A DNA stretch of 64,000 nucleotides, taken from a bacterium. Its GTDB lineage: Bacteria; SAR324; XYD2-FULL-50-16. Position 1 is the stretch's first letter, and the number at the start of each line of letters is the position of its first letter. The stretch spans positions 113,095 through 177,094 of the forward strand of contig JAHJTV010000054.1 of NCBI GenBank assembly GCA_018829445.1. The letters run 5' to 3'. The notes beneath the pieces are model-generated. The model did not search any database and had not been told where the DNA came from. It saw only the letters and a list, made by a program, of their open reading frames with translations. Shown here piece by piece: positions 53,744 through 62,585 of this stretch. Made by a program: the position numbers and the translations under genes.

Positions 53744-56089
53744 TTATCCTGAAGGTTTGAACTTCTGATCACGGGACTTCATCAATCTTCTGATCAATTG
53801 TACAAGGTTGTTAACTTCGAATGGCTTCATCAGGACTTCATCGATACCGATCTTTTCGGCTTTTACTTTATCGATTTTATAACTGAAACCGGTCATCAGG
53901 ATAATGGGAAGCTCAGGATTTTTTGCTTTAAAGATTTTAGCCAATTCATCACCTGTTATTTCGGGCATAGTCTGATCTGTAATGACGAGATCAAAATAGA
54001 AAGGATCTTTGTTAAATAAATCCAGTGCTTCTCTCCCATTATATGCTGTTTTTACAGAATATCCTAAATCCCCCAGGATATTGTTCATTAAATCGACCAT
54101 GGTATCTTCATCATCCACCAGTAAAATTCGCTCATTTCCCCGAAACGATTGATTTTTTTCCTCTTTGTTTTCTATTATTGTTTCTTCAACAATGGGAAAC
54201 CGGATTTTAAATGAAGTTCCCTCCCCGATTTTGCTATCAACCTGGACATGGCCGTTGTGAGCTTTTACAATGCCATGCACAACGGAAAGACCGAGCCCGG
54301 TTCCTTCTCCTTTCGGTTTGGTCGTATAAAAAGGCTCAAAAATCCTTTCTTGTACTGATTGAGACATTCCTGATCCCGTATCACTAATAGTCAAATCAAG
54401 ATAGTGTCCTCTTTGAATCCTCAGAGACCAAGCTTCCTCGTATTTTATGTGTACATTTTTAAGAGAGACTCTCAAAACACCCCCGGTTTCTCTCATGGCA
54501 TAACCGGCATTGGAACACAGGTTCATAACAATCTGATGAATTTGGGATGGATTGCCGGATATGTTGCCGGCTGAATCAGCGATGTTTTGTTCAATCGTTA
54601 TAGTGGAGGGCAAAGCGGACTTCATCATGATTAAAACCTCTTTGACAATGGAAGCGATCTCAATGACAGAAAATTTCTCTTCCATATGACGGCTGAAGGT
54701 CAATATCTGTTTAACAAGAGCCGCTCCCCTGTCACAAAAGATAAGCATTCTATCCAGGTATTTTTTTATCAGTGAATCTTCCGGCAGCTTTTTTAGGGCA
54801 GTGTGAGCTGACATGGACATTCCATGCAGCACATTGTTAAAATCATGGGCAATCCCTCCGGCTAGTGTTCCCAGGGCTTCCATCTTCTGGGCTTGTAATA
54901 GTTGTTTCTCCAATTGTTTTTCCCTTGAAACATCAAACTTGGATGCCACAAAATTGGTTATGAGTCCCGATTTATCTCGAATTGGAGAGACCGTGATCTC
55001 TTCCTCTATTTCATTACCATCCTTCTTTCTGGTAACAATAGTGCCACTCCAGTTCAATCCATCGCGAAGATTTATCCACATCTGCTCATTGGATTGGATT
55101 TCTTGGATATTCCTAACAAAACTATCAAAGTGGTTTCCGATAACATTCTCTTTTGCGAATCCGGAGGTTGTTTCAAACGCCGGATTTACATATAGAATCT
55201 TTCCCTGGCTGTCAGTGATAATAATGGATTCAGCCGTTTGTTCCAATGCGCTGGCAAGGAGGGCCCTTTCTTTTTCAGCATTCTTTCTTTCGGTAATGTC
55301 TTGTACAAAAGTGCTCAACTGTTCGGGGTTCCCATTTTCATCCATTATCACCCATGAGGAGAGGAACACGGGGATAATGGTGCCATCTTTTCGAATATAC
55401 TCTATTTCGTTCTTGGTATTACCGCCTTCCGAAAGGGCTTTGGAGATAATCTCCTTCTCCATTTTATGCCAATGAGAAGGAGTCAACTCAAAAAGGGTTT
55501 TATAGCGCAGTTCCTCCATTGTATAATCCAGCATATCCAAAAAAGCGGGGTTGGCATCCAGCACCCTTCCATCCAGGTCACAAGCGGTAAATCCATCAGG
55601 GCTTGTTCTTACGAGCATCTGATATCGGTTTTCCGATTTTCTGAGCTCATTTACTTTCTCGTTAACCAGATCTTCCAGGATTATCTTTTCCTGTCTTAAC
55701 TGGTCTTCAGCCCTCTTAATGCGCAACATCGCTTCGACTTGGGCAACCAGTTCAGCTTCTTCTATCGGTTTTGATAGAAAGGCATCCGCTCCCAGTTCCA
55801 ATCCTTTGGTGTGACTTTCAGAGTCCGTTCTAATGGCTGTCAGCATGATAATGGGGATATGTTTGGTCAGAGGATTTGCCTTTAATCGCCTGCAAGTTTC
55901 AAATCCGTCGATTCCTGCCATGATGACATCGAGTAGAATGACATCAGGGAGTTCACGGTTTGCTTTTTCGATCCCTTCTAATCCGGATCCGGCTGTTAGA
56001 ACCACTGAATTGTCAATCAGATCGGAAAGCATGGTGGATACGACTAACAGATTGTCACGTTGATCATCAATCGCAAGAATTTTAACCAT
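53744..56089 (-). CDS. Hybrid sensor histidine kinase (REC-PAS-PAS-HisKA-HATPase-REC)
   Basis: A 781-residue cytoplasmic phosphorelay protein. Order: receiver domain (1-120, ILAIDDQRDN, phosphoacceptor D54 in VILLDVIM); two PAS domains (about 150-275 and 280-400, YQMLVRTSPDGFTACDLDG and ILYVNPAFETTSG regions, each with a PAC-like end); HisKA with His near 415 in GGIAHDFNNVLHGM; HATPase with NLCSNAGYAM, DTGSGMSQSVQERIFEPFYT and GTGLGLSV; and a C-terminal receiver (about 650-770, ILLVDDEDTM, VITDQTMPE). All catalytic residues are present. It has no membrane segment, so it senses a cytoplasmic signal or works with a partner. No output gene is adjacent. Confidence 0.95.
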   Translation of the reverse strand: MVKILAIDDQRDNLLVVSTMLSDLIDNSVVLTAGSGLEGIEKANRELPDVILLDVIMAGIDGFETCRRLKANPLTKHIPIIMLTAIRTDSESHTKGLELGADAFLSKPIEEAELVAQVEAMLRIKRAEDQLRQEKIILEDLVNEKVNELRKSENRYQMLVRTSPDGFTACDLDGRVLDANPAFLDMLDYTMEELRYKTLFELTPSHWHKMEKEIISKALSEGGNTKNEIEYIRKDGTIIPVFLSSWVIMDENGNPEQLSTFVQDITERKNAEKERALLASALEQTAESIIITDSQGKILYVNPAFETTSGFAKENVIGNHFDSFVRNIQEIQSNEQMWINLRDGLNWSGTIVTRKKDGNEIEEEITVSPIRDKSGLITNFVASKFDVSREKQLEKQLLQAQKMEALGTLAGGIAHDFNNVLHGMSMSAHTALKKLPEDSLIKKYLDRMLIFCDRGAALVKQILTFSRHMEEKFSVIEIASIVKEVLIMMKSALPSTITIEQNIADSAGNISGNPSQIHQIVMNLCSNAGYAMRETGGVLRVSLKNVHIKYEEAWSLRIQRGHYLDLTISDTGSGMSQSVQERIFEPFYTTKPKGEGTGLGLSVVHGIVKAHNGHVQVDSKIGEGTSFKIRFPIVEETIIENKEEKNQSFRGNERILLVDDEDTMVDLMNNILGDLGYSVKTAYNGREALDLFNKDPFYFDLVITDQTMPEITGDELAKIFKAKNPELPIILMTGFSYKIDKVKAEKIGIDEVLMKPFEVNNLVQLIRRLMKSRDQKFKPSG

Positions 56090-56521
56090 ATCTAAGAATA
56101 TAAAACTGCAGTATTTTATTATTTAATGGTTCAGAAGAAATAAAATGATTCAATTTACAAATATAAAGTAAGTATTTAGATTTCACTTCCCTTTTCTTTA
56201 GGCTCTGGATTTAAACAATAATTGCTGATCTGATTAATCAGCAGCATAACACTGAATAAGGTGACCTGCCGTGATCACAAAAAGAGTACGCTTCAAAAGA
56301 TTGCCACATCATCCCAAAAATGTCCACTCCATGTTGGAAATATAATTAAAACCATTCAGGTGTTAATAGATTGAAAAAGAAAAATAAACGCTATTTCAAT
56401 AACCTGGAACCAAGTCTTGACAGTTCATAAATGATGCTAAACAGGGGTCTTTTATCGTTGTTTTTGCCTTCATATTGCCATACTTTTTTCTTGAAGATAG
56501 GCGAAGAACGGCATGAGTTTG

Positions 56522-56555
56522 GAAAAAACGATGGGCGGGTATGGTGATCCCATCG
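56522..56555 (-). terminator. Intrinsic terminator of the acyl-CoA dehydrogenase gene
   Basis: On the minus strand CGATGGG pairs with CCCATCG over 13 bases of loop (56529-56555) and is followed directly by TTTTTTCC. This lies 55 bases after the stop codon at 56610 and is a clear factor-independent terminator. Confidence 0.8.
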
Positions 56556-56582
56556 CCTGGCTAGGTCGTCAATAGCCAGGCG
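56554..56582 (-). other. Second stem-loop before the terminator
   Basis: CGCCTGGCTA (56554-56563), loop GGTCGTCAA, TAGCCAGGCG (56573-56582): a perfect 10-pair GC-rich stem that shares its edge with the terminator. It probably protects the 3' end of the message from decay. Confidence 0.55.
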
Positions 56583-56609
56583 AACAGGGAAATGAGTAAC
56601 GAGGAAGGA

Positions 56610-58307
56610 TTATGGATTCATTTCATAGGCATTTTTCAAAGAGAAAACATCCTTTGCCCAGATGCGATCAAACTGCTCGGAGTTGATATTGGGCTTTTTG
56701 AGCATTTTCAAGAAGATTTCCATCTGCTTGTCTGTTGCGCTTGGTTTTGAATAAAGTTGCAATGCGAATTTGGAAAAATCTCGCACCATAACATCGAAGA
56801 TCCTGTCCAGAATATCATTATCCAGCGATTTAATTTTGGCATTTTCGATAATCAGTTGACCGTAGGCTACCAGGGTAAACAGCTCACCCACAATCAACAG
56901 AAAATCAATATCTTTCTGTTGGGCCTCATCAGGGGTTGCTTGTGTCATGAACTCTTTAAAAATTTCAATCTGCTCCTTGAATATATTAATGTTCGGTAAA
57001 TCAACGCTGTTGTACGCAATATTGTAATCATGGAACTGAATCTTACCAAGGCCTTTTGTCGGTCCCTGCTGGAACAGAAAATCATCATTAACAGCATCCA
57101 CTCTTTCAGGTATCTCCGGGAATTCTCCGGGATTAAAAAAGTAGTTAAACATGAACTTAATAATAAGCGCCATGTTGACATGAACAGTCCCTTCCAATTT
57201 TGGCAATGCCCTGATATCAACGGCAGCAACGGAGAAATACTGATCCTTTTCAAATCCCTTGGCAGCAATTACATCCCATAAATGATTAATCACATCTTCA
57301 CCCTGTGTGGTCACCTTCATCTTAACCATGGGATTATACAATAAATATCGTCTGTCGTCTTTGGATGCGCTTCTCATATAGTCACTTGCTCTCAGGGCAA
57401 ACAGTTTCATTGCTGTTAAACGGCAATAGGCATCCACAAACAATTGCTTGATATGGGGGAAATCCGTAACATAGTGGTTGAACAGATTTCGTTCGGAAGC
57501 GTGATTTAAGGCTTCATAGAAGGCATGGGTACAAATACCGACTGACGCCCAACCCAGGTTATATTTACCGACATTGATAGTATTCAGTGAAGAATCCCAG
57601 GCTTCACTACCCATGGTCAGGATGTCATCATCGGTGATGGGATAGCTGTTCAGCGCAAATTCAGCAACATAATTCTGGCTGGAAACGGTGTTCTTTACCA
57701 GATCAAAATTCTTGTGCTGTGAATCAACGGCAAAGAATACATACTCATCAGTTTCAGTATTTTTACCAAAGACCGAGACAATTGCAGCCTTGTTGGCGTT
57801 GCCGATGTAGTATTTTCCCCCTTCTGCTATATACTTCCCATCTCCCAGGGGTAAGAGTGACATATCACTGGCATAGATATCAGCCCCGTGCTGTTTTTCG
57901 GAAAGGCCAAAAGCAAAGATTCCACCCTCTTCCAATGCTTTTGCAGCTCTCTCTTTAACCTTTTCATTCTTCCCCATCCAGATTGGGCCAAGGCCGAGGA
58001 TGCTTACCTGCCAGGTATACCAGTAACAGAGACCGTAAAAACCGAGAATTTCATTGAAGTCGCAGATTCTTCTGGTATCCCAGCGGCAACCTTCATCTCC
58101 GTGTTGGGTAGGGGTTAGCAAGGTATAAAATATCTTATTTTCCTTAACAAAATCAAGAAAGTCCGAATACCACTCCCTGGTATTATAATCATCAACCAGT
58201 TTTATTTTTCCTTTTTTTTCAAAGAAGTCGATTGTTTTCAACATGATTTCCCGAGACTTGGTGTCAAGGTGTTCAAATTTCTCTTGTTTAGGATTTAAAA
58301 GTGTCAT
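56610..58307 (-). CDS. Acyl-CoA dehydrogenase family protein, long form
   Basis: A 565-residue flavoprotein of the acyl-CoA dehydrogenase superfamily, longer than the usual 380-400. FGLSEKQHGADIYASD (about 135-150) is the FAD-binding loop; KYIAEGGKYYIGNANKAA is the central beta domain; LGWASVGICTHAFYEALNH begins the C-terminal helical bundle with FPHIKQLFVDAYCRL; LPKLEGTVHVNMALI corresponds to the conserved YEGTxxIQ-type loop. The extra length is in the N-terminal 60 residues and a C-terminal helical extension (about 400-565). The substrate is not deducible; no other beta-oxidation genes lie nearby. Confidence 0.88.
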   Translation of the reverse strand: MTLLNPKQEKFEHLDTKSREIMLKTIDFFEKKGKIKLVDDYNTREWYSDFLDFVKENKIFYTLLTPTQHGDEGCRWDTRRICDFNEILGFYGLCYWYTWQVSILGLGPIWMGKNEKVKERAAKALEEGGIFAFGLSEKQHGADIYASDMSLLPLGDGKYIAEGGKYYIGNANKAAIVSVFGKNTETDEYVFFAVDSQHKNFDLVKNTVSSQNYVAEFALNSYPITDDDILTMGSEAWDSSLNTINVGKYNLGWASVGICTHAFYEALNHASERNLFNHYVTDFPHIKQLFVDAYCRLTAMKLFALRASDYMRSASKDDRRYLLYNPMVKMKVTTQGEDVINHLWDVIAAKGFEKDQYFSVAAVDIRALPKLEGTVHVNMALIIKFMFNYFFNPGEFPEIPERVDAVNDDFLFQQGPTKGLGKIQFHDYNIAYNSVDLPNINIFKEQIEIFKEFMTQATPDEAQQKDIDFLLIVGELFTLVAYGQLIIENAKIKSLDNDILDRIFDVMVRDFSKFALQLYSKPSATDKQMEIFLKMLKKPNINSEQFDRIWAKDVFSLKNAYEMNP

Positions 58308-58845
58308 CTTTTCTCCATATTAAAGTATATTCTTAAATCAAATTTCAGCAGATTTGAGTTACTATCGTTCTCTGATAGAATAACCACGTGTGAACCATCT
58401 AAAGATGTAAGATGGAAACTACTCGGAGGTTTTAATTGTTACCCCTGCTTTTACAATATATAGCTAATGATTCTCCGTCAAAGAGAGTTATTGTTATAAA
58501 CAAAAGGTTTGTCAAAAAGATCTATTTTTTTCCCCCTGACAGATCCTGACTTGAGTGGAACAGCTACAATAATATGGAAGAAGGGTGGGAGGGAACCAGC
58601 TGATAAACAATGGTTGCTTTTGTATCAGTGAAGGGGCGAATATGCCAAGTGATCCCGTTTTCGGAGCTTTAATTCAAGCACCGGCTTTCCCCGAAATTTC
58701 TTGAAAAATAATATAACAGGTGGGTTTTCCAGTGTTTTCAGTTACTGCTGTCAGGAAATAGTTGAAGACATAAGGAAAATGCCGTATTAAAAAAAGATAT
58801 AACCCGATGAACATGAAGCAGGTGATAATTCGAGAACGTATTTAA
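58308..58845. other. 538-base intergenic region between divergent genes
   Basis: It separates the acyl-CoA dehydrogenase (minus) from the AraC gene (plus), so both promoters should lie here. The only coding candidate I note is a 20-residue frame at 58642-58704, listed separately. No clear operator was found. Confidence 0.4.
58642..58704 (+). CDS. Possible 20-aa leader peptide or remnant
   Basis: An ATG at 58642 preceded by AAGGGG encodes MPSDPVFGALIQAPAFPEIS and stops at 58704. This is too short to be convincing. It could be a leader peptide of the downstream AraC gene or a remnant of a lost gene; only the ribosome binding site speaks for it. Confidence 0.2.
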   Translation: MPSDPVFGALIQAPAFPEIS

Positions 58846-59724
58846 ATGAGTTATATTGAATCAATAAATCGAGCCATCGACTTTATAGAGCGGAATCTTA
58901 AAAAACCGATCCAGGTTGAGGATATCGCCAGTGCTGCTTATTATTCAAAATATCATTTCCAACGGCTGTTTTCCTTACTCACCGGTGAGACGGTTGGCAG
59001 CTACCTGAGAAAACGTCGATTAACCGAAGCCGCAAACGAGCTGGTCAACACTGACAGGAATATTATCGATATTGCTCTGGATTACCAGTTTCATTCCCAG
59101 GAGTCCTTTGGTCGGTCATTTAAAGACCATTTTGGCAATACACCTTATCATTTTCGAAGGGGGGGGCATCCGAATACACTTCATCTATACAAACCACTTG
59201 AGTCAAAAGCAGTTTCTCATTTAAGCAAAGGGCTCGTAAAAGAACCGAACTTTGAAACCATGAGTAAAACCATATTGATTGGAATGTCATATTTCGGTAA
59301 CAATCAACCGGAAATCAAGGAACTCTGGAGTAAACTCGGGGAGTGGGAGGATCAATTAAAAAACATCATCGATCCCTGCAGACGTTACGGACTGGTTCTT
59401 TATGGGGAGAGTTTTGCGAAAAGCAAGGAATTCGGTTATCTTGCCTCATTCGAATTGAAGATTGATTCGTTGATCGATCTGGAAAAGCTACCATTTGAAT
59501 TCTCCCTCAAAGTTTTGCCTGCCGCACGATACGCCGTATTTGTGCATAGGGGAGCTGTGGAAACGATTCCGTATTCTTACGAGTACATTTACGGCACCTG
59601 GTTATCACAATCCGAATTCGATCTGGCAGCACCTTTCGACTTCGAATTTTATTATCAGGCATACGATCCCCTTGATGCAGATAGCCTGGAATTCAGCATA
59701 AACATCCCCATAGAGTTGCTTTAG
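58846..59724 (+). CDS. AraC family regulator with GyrI-like ligand-binding domain
   Basis: A 292-residue regulator. The N-terminal AraC double helix-turn-helix (about 8-105) includes VEDIASAAYYSKYHFQRLF and ALDYQFHSQESFGRSFKDHFG. The C-terminal GyrI-like domain (about 130-290) has PAARYAVFVHRGAVETIPYSYEY-type sequence known from multidrug-sensing regulators such as Rob and BmrR. This is consistent with controlling the MATE pump, which begins 263 bases downstream in the same direction. Confidence 0.92.
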   Translation: MSYIESINRAIDFIERNLKKPIQVEDIASAAYYSKYHFQRLFSLLTGETVGSYLRKRRLTEAANELVNTDRNIIDIALDYQFHSQESFGRSFKDHFGNTPYHFRRGGHPNTLHLYKPLESKAVSHLSKGLVKEPNFETMSKTILIGMSYFGNNQPEIKELWSKLGEWEDQLKNIIDPCRRYGLVLYGESFAKSKEFGYLASFELKIDSLIDLEKLPFEFSLKVLPAARYAVFVHRGAVETIPYSYEYIYGTWLSQSEFDLAAPFDFEFYYQAYDPLDADSLEFSINIPIELL

Positions 59725-59987
59725 AACTGCGCCTCCAAATCCCGTTTAACACACCAAAAATTCAGTTCCGCATTTTGGATCAAAAATTAAGCATTTTGTG
59801 AAATAAAAAAGAATTTACAAGTGCTTAATCTGAGCATTGGATTGTTTGATCCTCTTTCCCCCCTCAAACCGAGTGGCAGTGCCATTATTAAAGAAAGTGA
59901 TAATTGAAAGAAAATCGAGATTACCCTGAACCGCACAGAAATCCATCCGGTTTGCATCAATTTTACATGAGTTTAAAGGAGTAGGTT

Positions 59988-61403
59988 TTGAGCACATGTC
60001 ATGCACAATCTGTAAAAGAAAATCCAATTGTTTCCGGTCCCATTTTACCCGTCACCATTAAGCTTACTATTCCGGTATTGATTGGGCACCTGTTAAACCT
60101 TCTTTACACGGCTGTTGATACGTTGTTTATTTCAATGCTGGACAGGGACTCAACCGCCATTATCAGTGGGATCGGGCTTGTATTGCCTGTTTATATGCTG
60201 GTGATCGCATTTGGAACCGGGCTATTCGCCGGGATCAGCTCATTACTGGCTCGCTCCATCGGGAAGCAACATCTTGGCGAAACCGGCAGAACCATCAGTT
60301 CCGGAATGTTTCTTGCCATATCTCTTGCTGTTTTTTACCTGGTAACCTCCGTTATTTCCGGAGACGATCTGATACACCTTTTAGCCGGCGATCAGATCAG
60401 TCAGGAAGCGGTAAACTATGGAAAGCAGTATTTTAATTTTCTTCTTCCGGGTATGTTTCTATTGCTGTTATTTTTTGCACTCGCCGGGATAGCCCAGGGA
60501 GCGGGACTGGTAAAATATTTTGCCATGGCGATGATGCTGTCAACCCTGTGCAACATCCTCTTGGATCCGCTTTTGATATTCGGATTCCAACTGGGTGTTA
60601 AAGGAGCCGCCCTGGCTTCAAGTATTTCTATCGCTTTATCGGTGGTTTTCCTGTATTCCAGACTGCGGCAGGAAAGATCAATGCTAATACATAAAATCCG
60701 TCTTTCTCTGGTTTGCAAACGACATCTTGGCGAAATACTAGGAATAGCGGTTCCGCAAATCTTAGGCCTGGCGGTCATTAGCATGGGAGTAATGAGTCTG
60801 AACTACATCGTGGGATCTATCAGCGAGACGAACATGAATGCCTGGGTGCTGGTCAGCCGTATGGATGAGTTTGTTTTGATCTTTGGTTATGCCATAGGAA
60901 ATGCAACGCTGACGCAGGTCGGGCAGAATTTTGGATCCAACGATTTTCAAAGAGTAACATCGATTTACAACACCAATATACTCTTTACCCTGACCGTGGG
61001 CATCGGAATTGTTTTTTTGTATAATCTGGCCGCTTATCCTTTATTTTCGCTTTTTACAACCGTAAATACCGTGGTACAGGAAAGTGTATTTCAGGTAAGA
61101 GTAATCTCATTCACGTTCCTTGGCGTACTGGTTTTATTGGTCAGCAATGCTATGTTCCAGGCAACGGGAAAAGCGATACCGGGTCTGATCCTGCATGTCA
61201 TTAGAATGGTGTTTTTTATTATTCCGTTATCCTATCTTGCAGTCATCCATCTAAAGAGCGGTATCGTCAGCCTCTTTATCATTGTCGGTGCTGTTAATAT
61301 TCTGACACTGGTTATCGCACATGTTTGGTCCAAGAAGTATTTAAAACAGCTTGTTACCAGAAATTCGGAAAAAACTGATGATGGGATTTTTAAGGTAATT
61401 TAG
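59988..61403 (+). CDS. MATE family multidrug efflux transporter
   Basis: A 471-residue inner-membrane protein of the MATE family, which exports cationic drugs in exchange for Na+ or H+. It has about twelve hydrophobic segments, including PVTIKLTIPVLIGHLLNLLY, LSILLVYMLVIAFGTGLFAG-type N-terminal segments, and the repeat in the second half (LGIAVPQILGLAVISMGVM). ISSLLARSIGKQ and YAIGNATLTQVGQNFG are family-typical loops. The start is a TTG at 59988 (TTGAGCACATG); the nearest ribosome binding site is AAAGGAG about 12 bases upstream. It is likely controlled by the AraC/GyrI regulator upstream. Confidence 0.93.
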   Translation: MSTCHAQSVKENPIVSGPILPVTIKLTIPVLIGHLLNLLYTAVDTLFISMLDRDSTAIISGIGLVLPVYMLVIAFGTGLFAGISSLLARSIGKQHLGETGRTISSGMFLAISLAVFYLVTSVISGDDLIHLLAGDQISQEAVNYGKQYFNFLLPGMFLLLLFFALAGIAQGAGLVKYFAMAMMLSTLCNILLDPLLIFGFQLGVKGAALASSISIALSVVFLYSRLRQERSMLIHKIRLSLVCKRHLGEILGIAVPQILGLAVISMGVMSLNYIVGSISETNMNAWVLVSRMDEFVLIFGYAIGNATLTQVGQNFGSNDFQRVTSIYNTNILFTLTVGIGIVFLYNLAAYPLFSLFTTVNTVVQESVFQVRVISFTFLGVLVLLVSNAMFQATGKAIPGLILHVIRMVFFIIPLSYLAVIHLKSGIVSLFIIVGAVNILTLVIAHVWSKKYLKQLVTRNSEKTDDGIFKVI

Positions 61404-61476
61404 TAGAATCTGATTTGTAGATGACGATTATATCAAAAGTCAATCCTGTGATTTCCCTGATTTCAAGGATGACTTA

Positions 61477-61502
61477 TAACCCAGGTTCCGGAACCCGGGT
61501 TA
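61477..61502. repeat. 26-base near-perfect palindrome after the MATE gene
   Basis: TAACCCAGGTTCC followed immediately by GGAACCCGGGTTA: the two halves are complementary except at one position. It is followed by A residues, not T, so it is not a usual plus-strand terminator. It could be a protein-binding site or part of a terminator stem. Confidence 0.5.
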
Positions 61503-61587
61503 AAAACGGAATAAGTCCGTGGCTTTGTTTTTCGATAAATCATCAATTTTAAGGCGCAGACCGGATGAAGAAGAATGAAGCAAACTG

Positions 61588-61624
61588 ATGGTCATATATG
61601 ACCTTAATGGTCAAATATAACCAT
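61588..61624. promoter_or_regulatory. Paired palindromes, operator-like
   Basis: GGTCATATATGACC (61590-61603) is a perfect 14-base palindrome; GGTCAAATATAACC (61609-61622) is its near-copy 19 bases further. Together they also form a larger stem: ATGGTCATATATGACC pairs with GGTCAAATATAACCAT at 14 of 16 positions with a five-base loop. A dimeric regulator binding both sites on the same DNA face is plausible. The regulated gene is not obvious; the coiled-coil gene starts 410 bases downstream. Confidence 0.5.
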
Positions 61625-61683
61625 GATTCAATCGCTTTTTACGCCTTGGTTTTACTATGGAAAGGATCGAGAATCAGGAAGGA

Positions 61684-61776
61684 TTCATCTCCTATTCAGG
61701 GATTAGACTGTCTTGGATCTTGCCGAACAAACAGGCACTATAAATGCAGCCTAACTTCAACGGGTTTACTGAGATG
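61684..61776 (+). repeat. Diverged direct repeat, copy 1
   Basis: About 93 bases sharing TTGGATCTTG, AGGCACTAT, TAACTT, AACGGG and GAGAT in the same order and spacing with copy 2 at 62372-62465. The two copies flank the coiled-coil gene. Confidence 0.6.
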
Positions 61777-62035
61777 TTGTTTTCTTCATTCTGCACAGCA
61801 GAGTTACCGTGCCAGTTGTTCTTGCATTTGGATTGGGGCAAAGAGAAATAATGGCCCGACAAGAGGGTAGATGACTGTAAAAGTTTCTGCTTGAAAAAAC
61901 GACTTACAGAAATCAGTTGCGAGGGAGTGAAGCACCGCTGTATTCATACTTGCCAGGGCAGGTACATTCTGTTTTTGGCCGTGGCTTGTGAACAACGATC
62001 TATATTATATTAATAAAAACCTCCAGGAGAAGAAA

Positions 62036-62359
62036 ATGAGTGAAAAAGACACTTATCTGGCGACAGCCAAGGCAAGACTTGATGAACAAATTGCAAAACT
62101 TGATCTACTGAAAGAAAAAGCAAAAGATGAATTTGATGAGCAAAAGGAGAACATTCAGGAATTAATAGCTGATCTTGAAGAAAAAGTCACGGCAGGGAAG
62201 ACATACATAGGAGAACTGTCAGACGCTGCTGAAGAAAAATGGGATCATGTTAAAGAAAGTTTTGAGGCTTCGTCTGATTATATCAGTGGAACTATTGATA
62301 AGCTCTTTAAAAGGGTAAAAAAGACAAGAGATCCAGAAAAAACAGGAATAAAAAAATAG
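62036..62359 (+). CDS. Small coiled-coil protein, 107 aa
   Basis: A very highly charged helical protein with regular heptad spacing (DLLKEKAKDEFDEQKENIQE, then LIADLEEKVTAG), ending in a basic tail (KRVKKTRDPEKTGIKK). I start it at the ATG at 62036 because AGGAGA lies six bases upstream; a frame starting at 61988 is less likely. It resembles YtxH/apolipoprotein-like helical proteins in composition only. The function is unknown. It is flanked by two copies of a 93-base sequence. Confidence 0.75.
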   Translation: MSEKDTYLATAKARLDEQIAKLDLLKEKAKDEFDEQKENIQELIADLEEKVTAGKTYIGELSDAAEEKWDHVKESFEASSDYISGTIDKLFKRVKKTRDPEKTGIKK

Positions 62360-62371
62360 TGAGAGCGGAAA

Positions 62372-62465
62372 TTCGTCTCCTATTTAGGTGGGAACAGTTT
62401 TGGATCTTGTCAATCAAAATGAAGGCACTATGAGTGTGGGTTAACTTTAACGGGCTTGCCGAGAT
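62372..62465 (+). repeat. Diverged direct repeat, copy 2
   Basis: About 94 bases, related to copy 1 at 61684-61776 with matching short blocks in the same order. It follows the coiled-coil gene stop by 12 bases. Together the copies bracket this gene, suggesting segment duplication, a remnant of an element, or a conserved RNA. Confidence 0.6.
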
Positions 62466-62585
62466 ATAGATTTCAATTGCCCGGAAAGACGGGTAGTGGA
62501 AATCGAGTTTTTGTATTTTATCAATATTCTGTTATTACATTTGTTGACCGATCAAGGGAGGCGAGGTTTACGGTTTTTCGTCGAT

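Larger units (their letters stand above)
56090..56609. other. 520-base intergenic region with a terminator
   Basis: This region separates the sensor kinase from the acyl-CoA dehydrogenase (both minus). Near 56522-56582 it holds two tandem stem-loops that end the dehydrogenase transcript. The rest shows no convincing reading frame. Confidence 0.6.
61404..62035. other. 632-base intergenic region with palindromes and a duplicated segment
   Basis: It lies between the MATE gene and the coiled-coil gene. It contains a near-perfect 26-base palindrome (61477-61502), a nested double palindrome (61588-61624), and the first copy of a diverged 93-base direct repeat (61684-61776). A 90-aa frame crossing this region (61598-61870) is not supported by any coding signal. 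Confidence 0.6.

Noticed and set aside
61598..61870. Open frame of 90 residues on the plus strand
   Set aside because: It overlaps the palindromes and the first copy of the 93-base repeat, has no ribosome binding site, and the repeat copy at 62372-62465 does not keep the frame open. It is most likely non-coding.
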